The notes beneath the pieces are model-generated. The model was not told where the DNA came from and did not search any database. It was given only the letters and a program-made list of their open reading frames with translations. Position numbers and translations under genes: made by a program. 40,292 bases of DNA from Marinibacterium sp. (lineage in GTDB: Bacteria; Pseudomonadota; Alphaproteobacteria; Rhodobacterales; Rhodobacteraceae). The stretch spans positions 1 to 40,292 of the forward strand of contig JAEPNQ010000031.1 in NCBI GenBank assembly GCA_017643305.1, in the 5' to 3' direction. Position 1 is the first letter of the stretch, and each line of letters starts with the position of its first letter. Below are positions 8,893 through 18,498 of this stretch, in pieces.

Positions 8893-10254
8893 ATGGATGT
8901 CAGTTTTCTTCTCAACGGAGAGACTGTCGAACTCAGCGGTGTCGATCCGACGCACACGCTGTTGGACTGGCTGCGCAGAACGGCTGGGCTGACCGGCACC
9001 AAGGAAGGCTGCAACGAAGGTGATTGTGGAGCATGCACCGTGATGGTGCGTGAGCCTGATCGCGCAGTGTCGCTGAACGCCTGTATCTTGTTCCTACCAC
9101 AGCTGAACGGCAAATCCGTCTGGACGGTAGAAGGCGCGGCCGCTGGTCCCGACCTGCATCCGGTACAACAGGCCTTGGTGGACTATCACGGCAGCCAATG
9201 CGGATTCTGCACGCCTGGCTTTGTCATGGCGATGGTCAGCGCGCATGTGAACGGCGATACCGCCCATGACGATGCGCTGGCAGGAAACCTGTGCCGCTGC
9301 ACCGGCTATGCCCCGATCATTCGCGCGGCGGAGGCTGCCGCGCAGGACCCGGTGCCGCCGCATCTGGCCGAAACATCCACTGCGCCGTCTGCCGCGCCTT
9401 CCCCCCACGCGCCAAGATCTTCGGATGAGCTGGCTGCAATCTATGCAGAACAGCCCGATGCCACGCTGGTGGCCGGGGCCACGGATGTTGGTCTCTGGGT
9501 GAACAAGGCACTACGCGATCTGGACCCGGTGATCTTCCTGTCCGGCTGCACCGATCTGCGCCAGATCAAATCCGTGGGCGACAGCCTGCGCATTGGGGCC
9601 ATGGCGGATATGAACGCCGTTCGCGATGCGGTGACGCCTCTGTTCGCGTCCTACGGTGAAATGATCCGCCGCTATGCCTCTGTCCAGGTGCGCAATGCGG
9701 CCACGATCGGCGGCAATATCGCCAATGGGTCACCGATTGGGGACAACCCTCCGGCCTTGATCGCGCTGGATGCGGTTTTGCATCTGCGCAAAGGCGACAC
9801 GCGTCGTAGTCTGCCCATCGAAGATTTCTTCATAGACTACGGCAAACAGGACCGTGCCCCTGGCGAATTTGTGGAGGCGGTCAGCATCCCGCACCAGCCC
9901 GACCGGCTGAAATGCTATAAACTGTCGAAACGGTTTGATCAGGATATCTCGGCCGTCCTTGGTTGTTTCAACGTCCGGGTTGAGGACGGGCATGTCGCTT
10001 ACGCTCGTATCGCCTTTGGTGGCATGGCGGCCACGCCGAAACGCGCTGCGCAGGTCGAAGCAGCGCTGTGGGGCCAGCCCTGGACCGAAGCCACCATCCG
10101 GGCCGCGCAGGCGCATTTCCCCACCGATTTCGCCCCGATAGATGACATGCGCGCATCCGCTGTCTACCGGTTGGGCACGGCACAGGCGATGTTGCAGAGG
10201 TATTTTGCCGAAGACGCTGGGCTTGCCAGTTCCGTGCTCGAGGTGTCGGCATGA
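8893..10254 (+). CDS. xdhA: Xanthine dehydrogenase small subunit (2Fe-2S and FAD domains)
   Basis: XdhA carries the electron-transfer part of xanthine dehydrogenase, which oxidises hypoxanthine to xanthine and then urate with NAD+ as acceptor. The 453 aa protein has the plant-type ferredoxin domain with C40, C45, C48 ([12 protein letters not shown]) and C64. The helical 2Fe-2S domain follows with C103, C106 (QCGFCTPGF), C134 and C136 ([10 protein letters not shown]). The FAD domain has the VAGATDVG (193-200) and [14 protein letters not shown] (271-284) flavin-binding loops. The start at 8893 gives the family N-terminus [10 protein letters not shown], although its Shine-Dalgarno site is poor. 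The stop overlaps the xdhB start by four bases (ATGA). First gene of the purine operon. Confidence 0.95.
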   Translation: MDVSFLLNGETVELSGVDPTHTLLDWLRRTAGLTGTKEGCNEGDCGACTVMVREPDRAVSLNACILFLPQLNGKSVWTVEGAAAGPDLHPVQQALVDYHGSQCGFCTPGFVMAMVSAHVNGDTAHDDALAGNLCRCTGYAPIIRAAEAAAQDPVPPHLAETSTAPSAAPSPHAPRSSDELAAIYAEQPDATLVAGATDVGLWVNKALRDLDPVIFLSGCTDLRQIKSVGDSLRIGAMADMNAVRDAVTPLFASYGEMIRRYASVQVRNAATIGGNIANGSPIGDNPPALIALDAVLHLRKGDTRRSLPIEDFFIDYGKQDRAPGEFVEAVSIPHQPDRLKCYKLSKRFDQDISAVLGCFNVRVEDGHVAYARIAFGGMAATPKRAAQVEAALWGQPWTEATIRAAQAHFPTDFAPIDDMRASAVYRLGTAQAMLQRYFAEDAGLASSVLEVSA

Positions 10255-12587
10255 GCGTCACGAAACCCCTGCCGCATGATTCCGCACCCCTGCATGTTAC
10301 AGGTGCGGCCCGCTATGTCGACGACACGCCACTGCCTGCAGGCGCTCTGCACCTCGCTTTCGGGCTCAGCACTATCGCCCATGGGGAGATCACGGGTCTG
10401 GATCTGGACCCCGTGCGCGCAATGCCGGGCGTCGTGGCGGTGCTGACGGCGGCCGATCTGCCCTTTGCCAATGACGTGTCTCCGTCGGCGCATGACGAAC
10501 CGCTGTTGGCGGACGGGACAGTGCATTACGTAGGCCAGCCGGTTTTCCTGGTGGTCGCCACCAGCCACCTTGCCGCGCGGAAGGCGGTGCGGGCGGCTGT
10601 CGTCACCTACCGCGAACTGGATGCGCTGCTCACCATCGATGCGGCGCTGGCCGCCGACAGCCGGTTCGAAGAAGGCCCGCGCATCTACGAAAAAGGCGAT
10701 GCGGCTGCTGCCATCGCTGCCGGGTCGCATATTATCGAAGACACGTTCGAGCTGGGCGGGCAGGAGCATTTCTATCTCGAAGGTCAGGCCGCGCTGGCGC
10801 TGCCGCAGGAAGGCGGCGACATGATGGTCTGCTCCTCCACTCAGCACCCGACTGAGATACAGCACAAGGTCGCCGAGGCACTGGGTGTGCCAATGCATGG
10901 CGTCCGTGTGGAAACCCGCCGTATGGGTGGCGGCTTTGGCGGCAAGGAAAGCCAGGGCAACGCGCTAGCTGTGGCTTGTGCCGTAGCTGCGCGACTGACC
11001 GGCCGCGCCTGCGCCATGCGCTATGATCGCGACGACGACATGATCATCACCGGCAAACGGCATGATTTCCGCATCACCTACAAGGCCGGTTTCAACGCGG
11101 ATGGCCGGATCACCGGCGTTGATTTCGTACACTACACCCGTTGCGGTTGGGCGCAGGACCTGTCCTTGCCCGTGGCAGACCGGGCAATGCTGCATGCAGA
11201 CAATGCGTACCTCCTGCCTGCCGCCCGGATTGAGAGCCACCGGCTGCGCACCAACACGCAATCTGCTACCGCATATCGCGGGTTTGGCGGGCCACAGGGC
11301 ATGGTGGGGATCGAACGGATCATGGACCACGCCGCCCATGTTCTAGGGATCGATCCGGTCGAAATACGACAACGCAATTTCTATCGGCCACCGCAAGATT
11401 CTTCGTCAAAAAAGCATCTGGCCAAACAAGAGGTCACGACAGATCTGCAGCCAAACACCACGCCCTACGGGATGGAGGTGGAAGACTTTGAGCTTCATGA
11501 CATGACACAAACCTTGCTGGCGTCCTCAGAGTATGCCGCGCGTCGGGTGGCCGTGGCGGAGTGGAATGCAGCCAACCCGATCCTCAAGAAAGGTCTGGGC
11601 TTTTCCCCGGTCAAATTCGGCATCTCCTTCACGCTGACCCATCTCAACCAGGCGGGTGCGCTGGTACATGTCTATCAGGACGGGTCGATCCACCTGAACC
11701 ATGGCGGGACGGAAATGGGGCAGGGGCTGAACCAGAAGGTCGCGCAGGTTGCCGCCGCCCGGTTTGGCGTTCAGCTGGAAGCTGTGCGCATCACCGCGAC
11801 CGACACTGCAAAAGTGCCCAACACCTCCGCAACCGCTGCGTCGTCGGGCAGTGATCTGAACGGCATGGCGGTCAAGGCCGCCTGCGACACGATCCGCGAC
11901 CGTATGGCCGCTTATCTCGCCGAACGCCATCAGGTCGCACCGGGCAGTGTTGTATTCCAGGACGGCGCCGTGCAGGTGGGCGCTGCCAACTACAGCTTTG
12001 CCGAGGCCGCGCAGGCCGTCTACGAGGGCCGCGTCAGTCTCAGCGCGACGGGGTTCTACAAGACGCCCAAGATCAAATGGGACCGGATCAAGGGCCAGGG
12101 CCGCCCGTTTTTCTATTTTGCCTATGGCTGCGCGCTGACCGAGGTGGTGATCGACACGCTCACCGGTGAATACCGCATCCTGCGGGCCGATATACTGCAT
12201 GATGCGGGCGCGTCGCTGAACCCTGCGCTGGATATTGGCCAGGTCGAAGGCGGCTATGTGCAGGGCGCGGGCTGGCTCACGAGCGAAGAACTGGTCTGGG
12301 ACGATGCTGGCCGGCTGCGCACCTACGCGCCGTCGACTTACAAGATCCCCGCCTGTTCGGACCGGCCCGATGTGTTCAACGTCGCACTTTGGGATGGCCA
12401 GAACCGGGAAGAGACCATCTATCGCTCCAAGGCTGTCGGTGAACCGCCGTTCATGCTGGGCATTTCTGCCTGGCTGGCTCTTTCGGATGCTGTGTCCGCT
12501 TGCGGTAGCGCCTATCCATCCCTTAACGCCCCCGCCACGGCGGAGGAAGTGTGGCATGGGGTTCGGAGGATCAACGATGGGATTTGA
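10251..12587 (+). CDS. xdhB: Xanthine dehydrogenase large subunit (molybdopterin-binding)
   Basis: XdhB holds the molybdenum cofactor and the purine site; with XdhA it forms the cytoplasmic enzyme. The 778 aa length is normal. Cofactor and active-site stretches are visible: [12 protein letters not shown] (169-180), [11 protein letters not shown] (224-234, E233 matching the substrate-binding Glu232 of the Rhodobacter capsulatus enzyme) and [11 protein letters not shown] (341-351, R343 matching Arg310). Near the C-terminus is [10 protein letters not shown], with E731 as the catalytic base, matching Glu730. The residues that separate xanthine dehydrogenases from aldehyde oxidases are thus present. 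It overlaps xdhA by four bases and xdhC by eleven, so all three are translationally linked. Confidence 0.95.
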   Translation: MSVTKPLPHDSAPLHVTGAARYVDDTPLPAGALHLAFGLSTIAHGEITGLDLDPVRAMPGVVAVLTAADLPFANDVSPSAHDEPLLADGTVHYVGQPVFLVVATSHLAARKAVRAAVVTYRELDALLTIDAALAADSRFEEGPRIYEKGDAAAAIAAGSHIIEDTFELGGQEHFYLEGQAALALPQEGGDMMVCSSTQHPTEIQHKVAEALGVPMHGVRVETRRMGGGFGGKESQGNALAVACAVAARLTGRACAMRYDRDDDMIITGKRHDFRITYKAGFNADGRITGVDFVHYTRCGWAQDLSLPVADRAMLHADNAYLLPAARIESHRLRTNTQSATAYRGFGGPQGMVGIERIMDHAAHVLGIDPVEIRQRNFYRPPQDSSSKKHLAKQEVTTDLQPNTTPYGMEVEDFELHDMTQTLLASSEYAARRVAVAEWNAANPILKKGLGFSPVKFGISFTLTHLNQAGALVHVYQDGSIHLNHGGTEMGQGLNQKVAQVAAARFGVQLEAVRITATDTAKVPNTSATAASSGSDLNGMAVKAACDTIRDRMAAYLAERHQVAPGSVVFQDGAVQVGAANYSFAEAAQAVYEGRVSLSATGFYKTPKIKWDRIKGQGRPFFYFAYGCALTEVVIDTLTGEYRILRADILHDAGASLNPALDIGQVEGGYVQGAGWLTSEELVWDDAGRLRTYAPSTYKIPACSDRPDVFNVALWDGQNREETIYRSKAVGEPPFMLGISAWLALSDAVSACGSAYPSLNAPATAEEVWHGVRRINDGI

Positions 12588-13518
12588 TCTGGCCGGGCTG
12601 AAGGATGCGCTGGACCGCCACGGCGCGGTCTCCCGCGTAGTCATCGCGGACCTGCGCGGGTCTTCCCCGCGCGAGGTCGGCGCGGCGATGCTGGTCTGGT
12701 CCAGCGGTCAATCGGGCACCATAGGTGGCGGCGCGCTGGAACTGGCCGCAGCACAGGCGGCGCGAACTGGCATGACCGGCCTGACCCGCCACGCGCTGGG
12801 CCCCGATCTGGGCCAATGCTGCGGCGGGGCAGTTACCTTGCTGACGGAACACTACGAGGTCGCCGATCTGGACCGGATAGAAACGGACGTCATCGCCCGA
12901 CCCGTGAGAGATGCTGGACTGGTGGAGCCGCCGCTTGCGGTGCGCCGTGTGCTGAACCAGGCCCGTAGCCAAGGTCTGCCACCAGAGACACAATTGCTGG
13001 AAGGCTGGATGATTGAACCGGTGCATCGGCCAACCCGCCAGCTCTGGATCTGGGGGGCGGGTCATGTGGGCCGCGCGATGGTGGATGTTCTGGCGCCGAT
13101 GCCGGACCTGGCGCTCACCTGGGTGGACACATCCCCCGACCGGTTTCCGGAACAGCACCCACCCGGCGTGACCGTGGTACCAGCGGCAGACCCGGCTTCG
13201 CTTGTGGGCTACGCGCCGCGGGATGCAGAACACCTGGTTTTGACTTATTCCCATGCGCTGGATCTGGAACTGTGCCACCGGCTGCTGTCACACGGGTTCC
13301 ATTTTGCCGGGCTGATCGGATCGGCCAGCAAATGGGCGCGCTTTCGGTCCCGGCTGGCCGCATTGGGCCACGCGCCCGAGACGATCGCGCGCATCACCTG
13401 TCCGATCGGCGCGCCCCAGTTGGGCAAACATCCGCAGGCCATTGCAATTGGCGTGGCCATGCGGCTTCTTTCCAGCGCGTCCGTAGAGGACCAGCAAGAC
13501 AAGGATATCCACGCGTGA
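12577..13518 (+). CDS. xdhC: Xanthine dehydrogenase accessory protein XdhC
   Basis: XdhC binds the molybdenum cofactor, has it sulfurated, and inserts it into XdhB; it is not part of the final enzyme. The 313 aa protein has the N-terminal XdhC/CoxI domain (GSSPREVGAAMLV, GTIGGGALE, and LGQCCGGAV with a CC pair) and a C-terminal Rossmann domain with LWIWGAGHVGRAMVDVLA. The C-terminal stretch FAGLIGSASKWARF...IGAPQLGKHPQAIAIGV is typical. I chose the ATG at 12577 because GGAGGA lies six bases upstream and it gives the family start; further upstream the frame only shadows xdhB. Its stop overlaps the GTG start of the transporter ATPase (GTGA), which ties the enzyme to the importer. Confidence 0.93.
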   Translation: MGFDLAGLKDALDRHGAVSRVVIADLRGSSPREVGAAMLVWSSGQSGTIGGGALELAAAQAARTGMTGLTRHALGPDLGQCCGGAVTLLTEHYEVADLDRIETDVIARPVRDAGLVEPPLAVRRVLNQARSQGLPPETQLLEGWMIEPVHRPTRQLWIWGAGHVGRAMVDVLAPMPDLALTWVDTSPDRFPEQHPPGVTVVPAADPASLVGYAPRDAEHLVLTYSHALDLELCHRLLSHGFHFAGLIGSASKWARFRSRLAALGHAPETIARITCPIGAPQLGKHPQAIAIGVAMRLLSSASVEDQQDKDIHA

Positions 13519-15032
13519 GCGACATTCTGCTGAGCATTCAGGGTCTGACCAAGGCCTATCCTGGTGTGGTGGCAAACGACACGGTTTCCTTCGACATTGG
13601 CGTGGGCGAGGTGCACGCGCTGCTGGGCGAAAACGGCGCGGGCAAATCCACGCTGGTCAAGATGATCTACGGGCTGGTCAAACCTGACAGCGGCCAGATG
13701 CTGCTGCGCGGCCAACCCTTTGCGCCGCCCGAACCGCGCGCGGCGCGTGCTGATGGCATTGCAATGGTGTTCCAGCATTTTTCCCTGTTTGATGCACTCA
13801 GCGTGGCTGAAAACATCGCGCTGGGCATGGAAGACCCGCCGCCCATGCGCGATCTGTCCCGCCGCATTCGGGAGGTCAGTGAAACCTATGGCCTACCGCT
13901 CGACCCGTATCGCACGGTTGGCGACCTGTCCGCCGGGGAACGCCAGCGGGTGGAGATTATCCGCTGCCTCCTGCAGTATCCCAGGCTCCTGATCATGGAT
14001 GAGCCCACTTCGGTCCTGACCCCGCAGGAGGTGGATATCCTGTTCCAGACACTTCAAAAACTACAATCCGAAGGCACCTCGATCCTCTATATCAGTCACA
14101 AGTTGGAAGAGATCCGCAAGCTGTGCGATACGGCGACGATCCTGCGGCTGGGCCAGAATGTGGGCACCTGTGTGCCAGCGGAAACCACCGCGCGCGACAT
14201 GGCGGAAATGATGGTGGGCACGAGCCTGCAAACTCCGGAACGGTCAGGCCGCGCGCTGGGGGACGTGGCGCTGGATATCAGCGGGCTGTCGGTGCCGTCG
14301 CCATCAGCCTTTGGTACGTCTCTGAAGAAGGTGCACCTGACCGTGCGCAAGGGCGAGATCTTGGGCATTGGCGGCGTTGCGGGCAATGGGCAGGATGAAT
14401 TGCTGGGCGTTTTGTCGGGTGAGATATCCACGCCATCAGATGCCGTGATGCTGGCAGGCGCGCCGGTCGGACGGTTGGGTCCGACGGCCCGGCGCAAACT
14501 GGGGCTGCTGGCCGCGCCCGAAGAACGGCTGGGTCATGCCGCGGCCCCGGATATGAGCTTGACAGAAAATGCGCTGCTGACCGGCGCAGTGCGGGAAAAA
14601 CTGGAAAACCGAGGTTTCCTGCGCTGGGGTGCGGCGCAGGGGTTTGCCGAGAGGATCATCGAGGCGTTCGATGTACGCACGCCCGGCCCGGCCAACGCGG
14701 CGCGGTCGCTGTCGGGTGGAAACCTGCAGAAATTCGTGATTGGGCGTGAGGTGTTGCAGGACCCGGAAGTGCTGGTAGTGAACCAGCCCACTTGGGGCGT
14801 TGACGCGGCCGCGGCAGCGGCGATCCGGCAGGCCTTGCTGGATCTGGCAGCCAAGGGTGCGGCAGTGATCTGCATCAGCCAGGATCTGGATGAGTTGATG
14901 GAAATCTCGGACAGTTTTGCGGCTCTGAACGAAGGACGACTGAGCGCGCACAAGGACACAGCGGGCCTGACTGTGGACGAGATTGGCCTGATGATGGGGG
15001 GCGCTCACGGAATGGAGGTGGCGCATGTTTGA
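13515..15032 (+). CDS. Nucleoside-type ABC importer, duplicated ATPase subunit
   Basis: A 505 aa ATPase with two ABC domains in tandem, the arrangement found in sugar and in Bmp-type nucleoside importers. Domain 1 is complete: GENGAGKST (38-46), FQHFS Q-loop (Q87), LSAGERQRVEI signature (138-148) and LLIMDEPTSVLT Walker B (158-169). Domain 2 has a degenerate Walker A (GIGGVAGNGQDEL) but a good signature (LSGGNLQKFVIGREV) and VLVVNQPTWGVD. Asparagine in place of the Walker B aspartate is usual in the second half of this subfamily. The start is GTG at 13515, overlapping the xdhC stop; upstream sequence in this frame is only a shadow of xdhC. It should power uptake through the two permeases that follow. 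Confidence 0.92.
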   Translation: MSDILLSIQGLTKAYPGVVANDTVSFDIGVGEVHALLGENGAGKSTLVKMIYGLVKPDSGQMLLRGQPFAPPEPRAARADGIAMVFQHFSLFDALSVAENIALGMEDPPPMRDLSRRIREVSETYGLPLDPYRTVGDLSAGERQRVEIIRCLLQYPRLLIMDEPTSVLTPQEVDILFQTLQKLQSEGTSILYISHKLEEIRKLCDTATILRLGQNVGTCVPAETTARDMAEMMVGTSLQTPERSGRALGDVALDISGLSVPSPSAFGTSLKKVHLTVRKGEILGIGGVAGNGQDELLGVLSGEISTPSDAVMLAGAPVGRLGPTARRKLGLLAAPEERLGHAAAPDMSLTENALLTGAVREKLENRGFLRWGAAQGFAERIIEAFDVRTPGPANAARSLSGGNLQKFVIGREVLQDPEVLVVNQPTWGVDAAAAAAIRQALLDLAAKGAAVICISQDLDELMEISDSFAALNEGRLSAHKDTAGLTVDEIGLMMGGAHGMEVAHV

Positions 15033-15120
15033 GGGACAGGCAACGGAGGTTTGCAAAAACTCCGAACTGTTTTCTTGCAAAGAAAACGGCGCTGTCGGTG
15101 AGCGGAGAACAAATACATGA
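15025..15120 (+). CDS. 31-codon bridging reading frame between ATPase and permease (translation uncertain)
   Basis: The ATG at 15025 lies inside the last codons of the ATPase gene and has GGAGG six bases upstream, the best ribosome-binding site in the operon. The frame reads MFEGQATEVCKNSELFSCKE... for 31 codons. It stops at a TGA (15118-15120) overlapping the ATG of the permease (ATGA). It thus fills the 84-base gap completely, with coupling overlaps at both ends, and runs through the two-dyad element at 15045-15089. It may serve to carry ribosomes to the permease start, rather than make a useful peptide; the composition does not suggest a conserved protein. It could also be chance. Confidence 0.3.
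   Translation: MFEGQATEVCKNSELFSCKENGAVGERRTNT
15045..15089. repeat. Two-dyad intergenic element, copy 1
   Basis: A 45-base element between the importer ATPase and the first permease. The first dyad is imperfect (GGAG at 15045-15048 to CTCC at 15060-15063). The second is perfect: GTTTTCTT-GCA-AAGAAAAC at 15069-15087. Aligned without gaps, it matches copy 2 (36059) at 30 of 45 positions. No run of T follows the hairpin, so it is not a standard terminator. It could be a mobile palindromic repeat, an RNA-stability hairpin or a protein-binding site. Confidence 0.6.
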
Positions 15121-16199
15121 TCCGCCTCGAGAAACGCCCGCAATCGTCGCATACTTGGTCGATGGCAACGCCATTGGTCGCGGTTCTGGCCACGATGATT
15201 TTTGGCGGCGCATTGTTCGGCATTCTGGGCACGAACCCGCTGACGGCGATCCGTACGATTTTCTTTGAGCCGCTCTTTGGCGAATTTGCCTTCTACTATC
15301 GCCCGCAATTGCTGGTGAAAGGTGCGCCGCTGGTGTTGATCGCGATCGGTCTGTCGCTGGGCTTTCGGGCAGGGATCTGGAACATCGGGGCGGAAGGGCA
15401 ATACATCATCGGAGCGCTTGTGGGCGCGGGGATCGCGCTGGCGTTCTACCCGCTAGATGCCTGGTTTGTCTTCCCGCTGATGATCATCGGTGGCGCGGCG
15501 GGGGGAATGGCCTGGGCGATGATCCCCGCGCTGTTGAAAGTGCGTTTTGGCACCAACGAAATCCTTGTCTCTCTGATGCTGGTCTATGTGGCCGAGCAGT
15601 TCCTCGCCTCGATGGCACTGGGGCTGATGAAAAACCCCGAAGGCTTTGGCTTTCCCGGCAGCCGCAACCTGCAGGAATATGAAAGCGCGCATAATGCGGA
15701 GCTGATCACCGGTACCGGCATGCATCTGGGTGTTGTCTTTGCACTGATCGCGGTGATCTTTGCCTATGTGCTGCTGAACCGACACATGCTGGGCTTTCAG
15801 ATCCGGCTAACGGGGGATGCGCCGCGCGCTGCCCGGTTCGCCGGGGTCAAACCCGCGCGGCTGATCCTGTTCTGCCTTGGTGCGTCCGGTGCGCTGGCGG
15901 GGCTGGCAGGGCTGTTCGAGGTGTCGGGCCCAGCTGGGCAGGTGAATATCGACTTCAACGTGGGTTACGGGTTCACCGCCATCATCGTGGCTTTTCTGGG
16001 TCGGTTGCACCCGGTCGGCATATTACTGGCGGGTGGGCTGATGGCGCTGACCTATATCGGAGGTGAGATCGCGCAGGGCCAGTTGGGTCTGCCGTCCGCC
16101 GCAATTCAGGTGTTCCAGGGCATGTTGCTGTTCTTCCTGCTCGCGCTGGACCTGCTGACAAACTATCGCTTCCGGCTAACCCGGGGGGAGGTTGCGTAA
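15117..16199 (+). CDS. Nucleoside-type ABC importer, permease subunit 1
   Basis: A 360 aa inner-membrane permease of the branched-chain amino acid/ribose/nucleoside type (BPD_transp_2), with about nine to ten hydrophobic segments starting at residue 17 or so. The family stretch LSLGFRAGIWNIGAEGQYIIGA is clear. NIGxEGQ is the cytoplasmic feature of Bmp-associated permeases, and GFTAIIVAFLGRLHPVGILLAG near the C-terminus is also typical. The start at 15117 has a modest CGGAGA upstream. Its stop TAA overlaps the start of the second permease by one base (TAATG). Together the two permeases should form the channel for a purine nucleoside or base. Confidence 0.9.
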   Translation: MIRLEKRPQSSHTWSMATPLVAVLATMIFGGALFGILGTNPLTAIRTIFFEPLFGEFAFYYRPQLLVKGAPLVLIAIGLSLGFRAGIWNIGAEGQYIIGALVGAGIALAFYPLDAWFVFPLMIIGGAAGGMAWAMIPALLKVRFGTNEILVSLMLVYVAEQFLASMALGLMKNPEGFGFPGSRNLQEYESAHNAELITGTGMHLGVVFALIAVIFAYVLLNRHMLGFQIRLTGDAPRAARFAGVKPARLILFCLGASGALAGLAGLFEVSGPAGQVNIDFNVGYGFTAIIVAFLGRLHPVGILLAGGLMALTYIGGEIAQGQLGLPSAAIQVFQGMLLFFLLALDLLTNYRFRLTRGEVA

Positions 16200-17119
16200 T
16201 GGACCTGTCTGCAATCAACCCTGTCCTGCTGATTGCCTCGCTGATGGTTGCAGCGACCCCGCTGCTGCTGGCCGCGATTGGTGAGCTCGTCGTGGAAAAA
16301 GCCGGGGTGCTAAACCTCGGCGTCGAAGGCATGATGATCGTCGGTGCGATCAGCGGCTTTGCCATTTCGGTGGAAACCGGTTCGCCCTATCTGGGCTTTC
16401 TCTGTGCCGCCATCGGGGGCGCGGTGTTGTCACTGCTGTTCGTGATCCTGACCCAGTACGCGCTGGCCAACCAGGTGGCGTCAGGGCTGGCGCTGACGCT
16501 TTTTGGGCTCGGGATCTCTTCCCTGATGGGTCAAAGCTATGTGGGTATCAAACCGCCCGCCACGGGGGAAATCTGGTTGCCGATCCTCAGCGATCTGCCG
16601 GTGATCGGCCCGATCTTCTTCCAGCATGATCCGATCCTCTATTTCGGAATTGCGCTGGTTGCCGCCGTCTGGGTGCTACTGAAATACAGCCGATTCGGCC
16701 TGATCCTGCGCGCAGTGGGTGAAAACCACGATGCCGCCCATGCTTTGGGCTACAAGGTGGTGCGCGTGCGCACCTTGGCGATCTTGTTCGGCGGGGCCTG
16801 CGCGGGGCTGGGCGGGGCCTACATCAGCCTGATCCGCGTGCCACAATGGACTGAAGGCATGACCGCAGGCGTGGGCTGGATCGCGCTGGCGCTGGTGGTG
16901 TTTGCCAGCTGGAAACCCTGGCGCGCGCTGATCGGCGCTTATCTTTTTGGCGGAATTACGGTGCTGCAGCTTAACCTGCAGGCGGCGGGCGTTGCTATTC
17001 CCGTCGAGTATCTGGCAATGTCGCCCTATCTTATCACCATCCTTGTGCTGGTGATCCTGTCCGCGGACAAGAGCAGCGCGCCTGCTGCCTTGGGCCGGAT
17101 TTTCCACGCCTCTAACTGA
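16199..17119 (+). CDS. Nucleoside-type ABC importer, permease subunit 2
   Basis: A 306 aa inner-membrane permease of the same superfamily as the previous gene, the partner that forms a heterodimer in Bmp-type importers. It begins MDLSAINPVLLIASLMVAATPLLLAAIGELVVEKAGVLNLGVEGMM; ERAGVLNLGVEGMM-like stretches mark this second permease type. Nine or so hydrophobic segments follow, and AVGENHDAAHALGYKVVRVRTLAILFGG is the conserved cytoplasmic loop that contacts the ATPase. One base overlaps permease 1; 33 bases separate it from the binding-protein gene, which has its own strong ribosome-binding site. Confidence 0.9.
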   Translation: MDLSAINPVLLIASLMVAATPLLLAAIGELVVEKAGVLNLGVEGMMIVGAISGFAISVETGSPYLGFLCAAIGGAVLSLLFVILTQYALANQVASGLALTLFGLGISSLMGQSYVGIKPPATGEIWLPILSDLPVIGPIFFQHDPILYFGIALVAAVWVLLKYSRFGLILRAVGENHDAAHALGYKVVRVRTLAILFGGACAGLGGAYISLIRVPQWTEGMTAGVGWIALALVVFASWKPWRALIGAYLFGGITVLQLNLQAAGVAIPVEYLAMSPYLITILVLVILSADKSSAPAALGRIFHASN

Positions 17120-17152
17120 CTAGAGGTCAAAGACCACGAAGGGGGAACCTTA

Positions 17153-18226
17153 ATGAAACTGAACAATTTCCTGGCAAGCGCCGCAATGGTGCTGGGGTTG
17201 GCCACGGCTGCCGTGGCTGATGACAAGACCAAGGTTGGCTTTGTCTATGTTGGCCCGGTTGGTGACGGTGGTTGGACATACGAACACAACAAAGGCCGCC
17301 TGGCGGTGGAAGAAGAGTTCGGCGACAAGGTCGAAACCGTGTTCGTGGAAAACGTAGCCGAAGGGCCTGACGCCGAACGCGTGATGACTCAGATGGCGCT
17401 GGAAGGTGCAGACCTGATCTTTACCACCTCCTTTGGGTACATGGACCCGACGATCAACGTGGCCAAGAAGTTCCCGAATGTGAAATTTGAACACGCAACC
17501 GGCTACAAGCGCGCCGCCAACGTGTCGACCTATTCTGCCCGCTTCTATGAAGGCCGCGCGGTACAGGGCCATATCGCTGGCAAGATGACCAAGTCGAACA
17601 TCGTGGGCTATATCGGATCCTTCCCGATCCCTGAAGTGATCCGCGGCATCAACTCCACCTATATCCACGCCAAAAAGGTGAACCCGGACGTACAGTTCAA
17701 GATCGTCTGGGTGTACACCTGGTTTGACCCGGCGAAAGAAGCGGACGCGGCCAAGGTTCTGATCGAACAGGGCGCGGACGTGGTGCTGCAGCACACCGAT
17801 TCCACCGCGCCGCAGGCCGCCGCGCAGGAAGCTGGCAATGTCATCACCTTCGGGCAGGCGTCCGACATGGGTGAATACGCGCCGATGCCACGCGTCAGCT
17901 CCATCATCGACAACTGGGCACCCTACTATATCGCGCGAACCAAGGCTGTGATGGACGGCACCTGGGAAAGCGTTGACACCTGGGACGGCATTTCCACTGG
18001 CATGGTCGAGATCGGCGAGATTTCGGACGCGGTTCCGGCCGACGTGAAAGCCGAGGCGCTGGCCATGGTCGAAGCCATTGGTTCGGGCGCCTATAACCCG
18101 TTCACGGGCCCGCTGAAAAAACAGGACGGCTCTGACTGGCTGGGTGAAGGCGAAACCGCTGATGACGGCACGCTGGCTGGCATGAACTTCTATGTCGAAG
18201 GCATCGAAGGCGACATCCCGCAGTAA
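17153..18226 (+). CDS. Bmp-family ABC substrate-binding protein
   Basis: The periplasmic receptor of the importer, 357 aa. Residues 1-22 form a classic signal peptide ending AAVA before DDKTKVGFVYVGPVGDGGW; there is no lipobox cysteine, so it should be soluble. The Bmp (PF02608-type) core shows VGPVGDGGWTYEHNKGR, TTSFGYMDPTINVAKKFPNVKFEHATGY and IGSFPIPEVIRGIN. Bmp proteins of known function bind purine or pyrimidine nucleosides, and some relatives bind other ligands. With xdhABC in the same operon, a purine such as guanosine, inosine, hypoxanthine or xanthine is the most likely cargo, by inference. AAGGGGGAA lies about six bases before the ATG, in line with the high expression usual for binding proteins. 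It is the last gene of the operon. Confidence 0.92.
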   Translation: MKLNNFLASAAMVLGLATAAVADDKTKVGFVYVGPVGDGGWTYEHNKGRLAVEEEFGDKVETVFVENVAEGPDAERVMTQMALEGADLIFTTSFGYMDPTINVAKKFPNVKFEHATGYKRAANVSTYSARFYEGRAVQGHIAGKMTKSNIVGYIGSFPIPEVIRGINSTYIHAKKVNPDVQFKIVWVYTWFDPAKEADAAKVLIEQGADVVLQHTDSTAPQAAAQEAGNVITFGQASDMGEYAPMPRVSSIIDNWAPYYIARTKAVMDGTWESVDTWDGISTGMVEIGEISDAVPADVKAEALAMVEAIGSGAYNPFTGPLKKQDGSDWLGEGETADDGTLAGMNFYVEGIEGDIPQ

Positions 18227-18249
18227 GCCGGGCGCTTGCATATAGACGG

Positions 18250-18276
18250 AAAACCCCGCCATCCGGTGGGGTTTTT
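18250..18276 (+). terminator. Rho-independent terminator of the xdh-importer operon
   Basis: A stem of eleven pairs (AAAACCCCGCC with GGTGGGGTTTT, including one G-T pair) closes a four-base ATCC loop and runs into a stretch of five T (18272-18276). It begins 24 bases after the binding-protein stop. Confidence 0.92.
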
Positions 18277-18498
18277 CATTGGGTTATCAATTTGCCAGCC
18301 GGAGCAGGGACTATTTGTCGAGGGTGCCTGCGCTGATCCCGCAAACTGATCGCGGGCGGTTTGCCATTCCTGCGTCGGTGGGCACGACCAGCCTGCACCG
18401 CCTACACGGGTGTGCAGGAGCCGACCTCTTCGGCGCTTTCCCCGCGGCAGGCTCCGTGCCAGACTAGTCCGGTACCAACAGCCAGACCGAGAGCCGTC

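Noticed and set aside
17150-18262. Long open frame (370 codons) on the minus strand
   Set aside because: Antisense to the Bmp binding protein gene; low-complexity H/R/V-rich shadow of GC-rich codons without family features.
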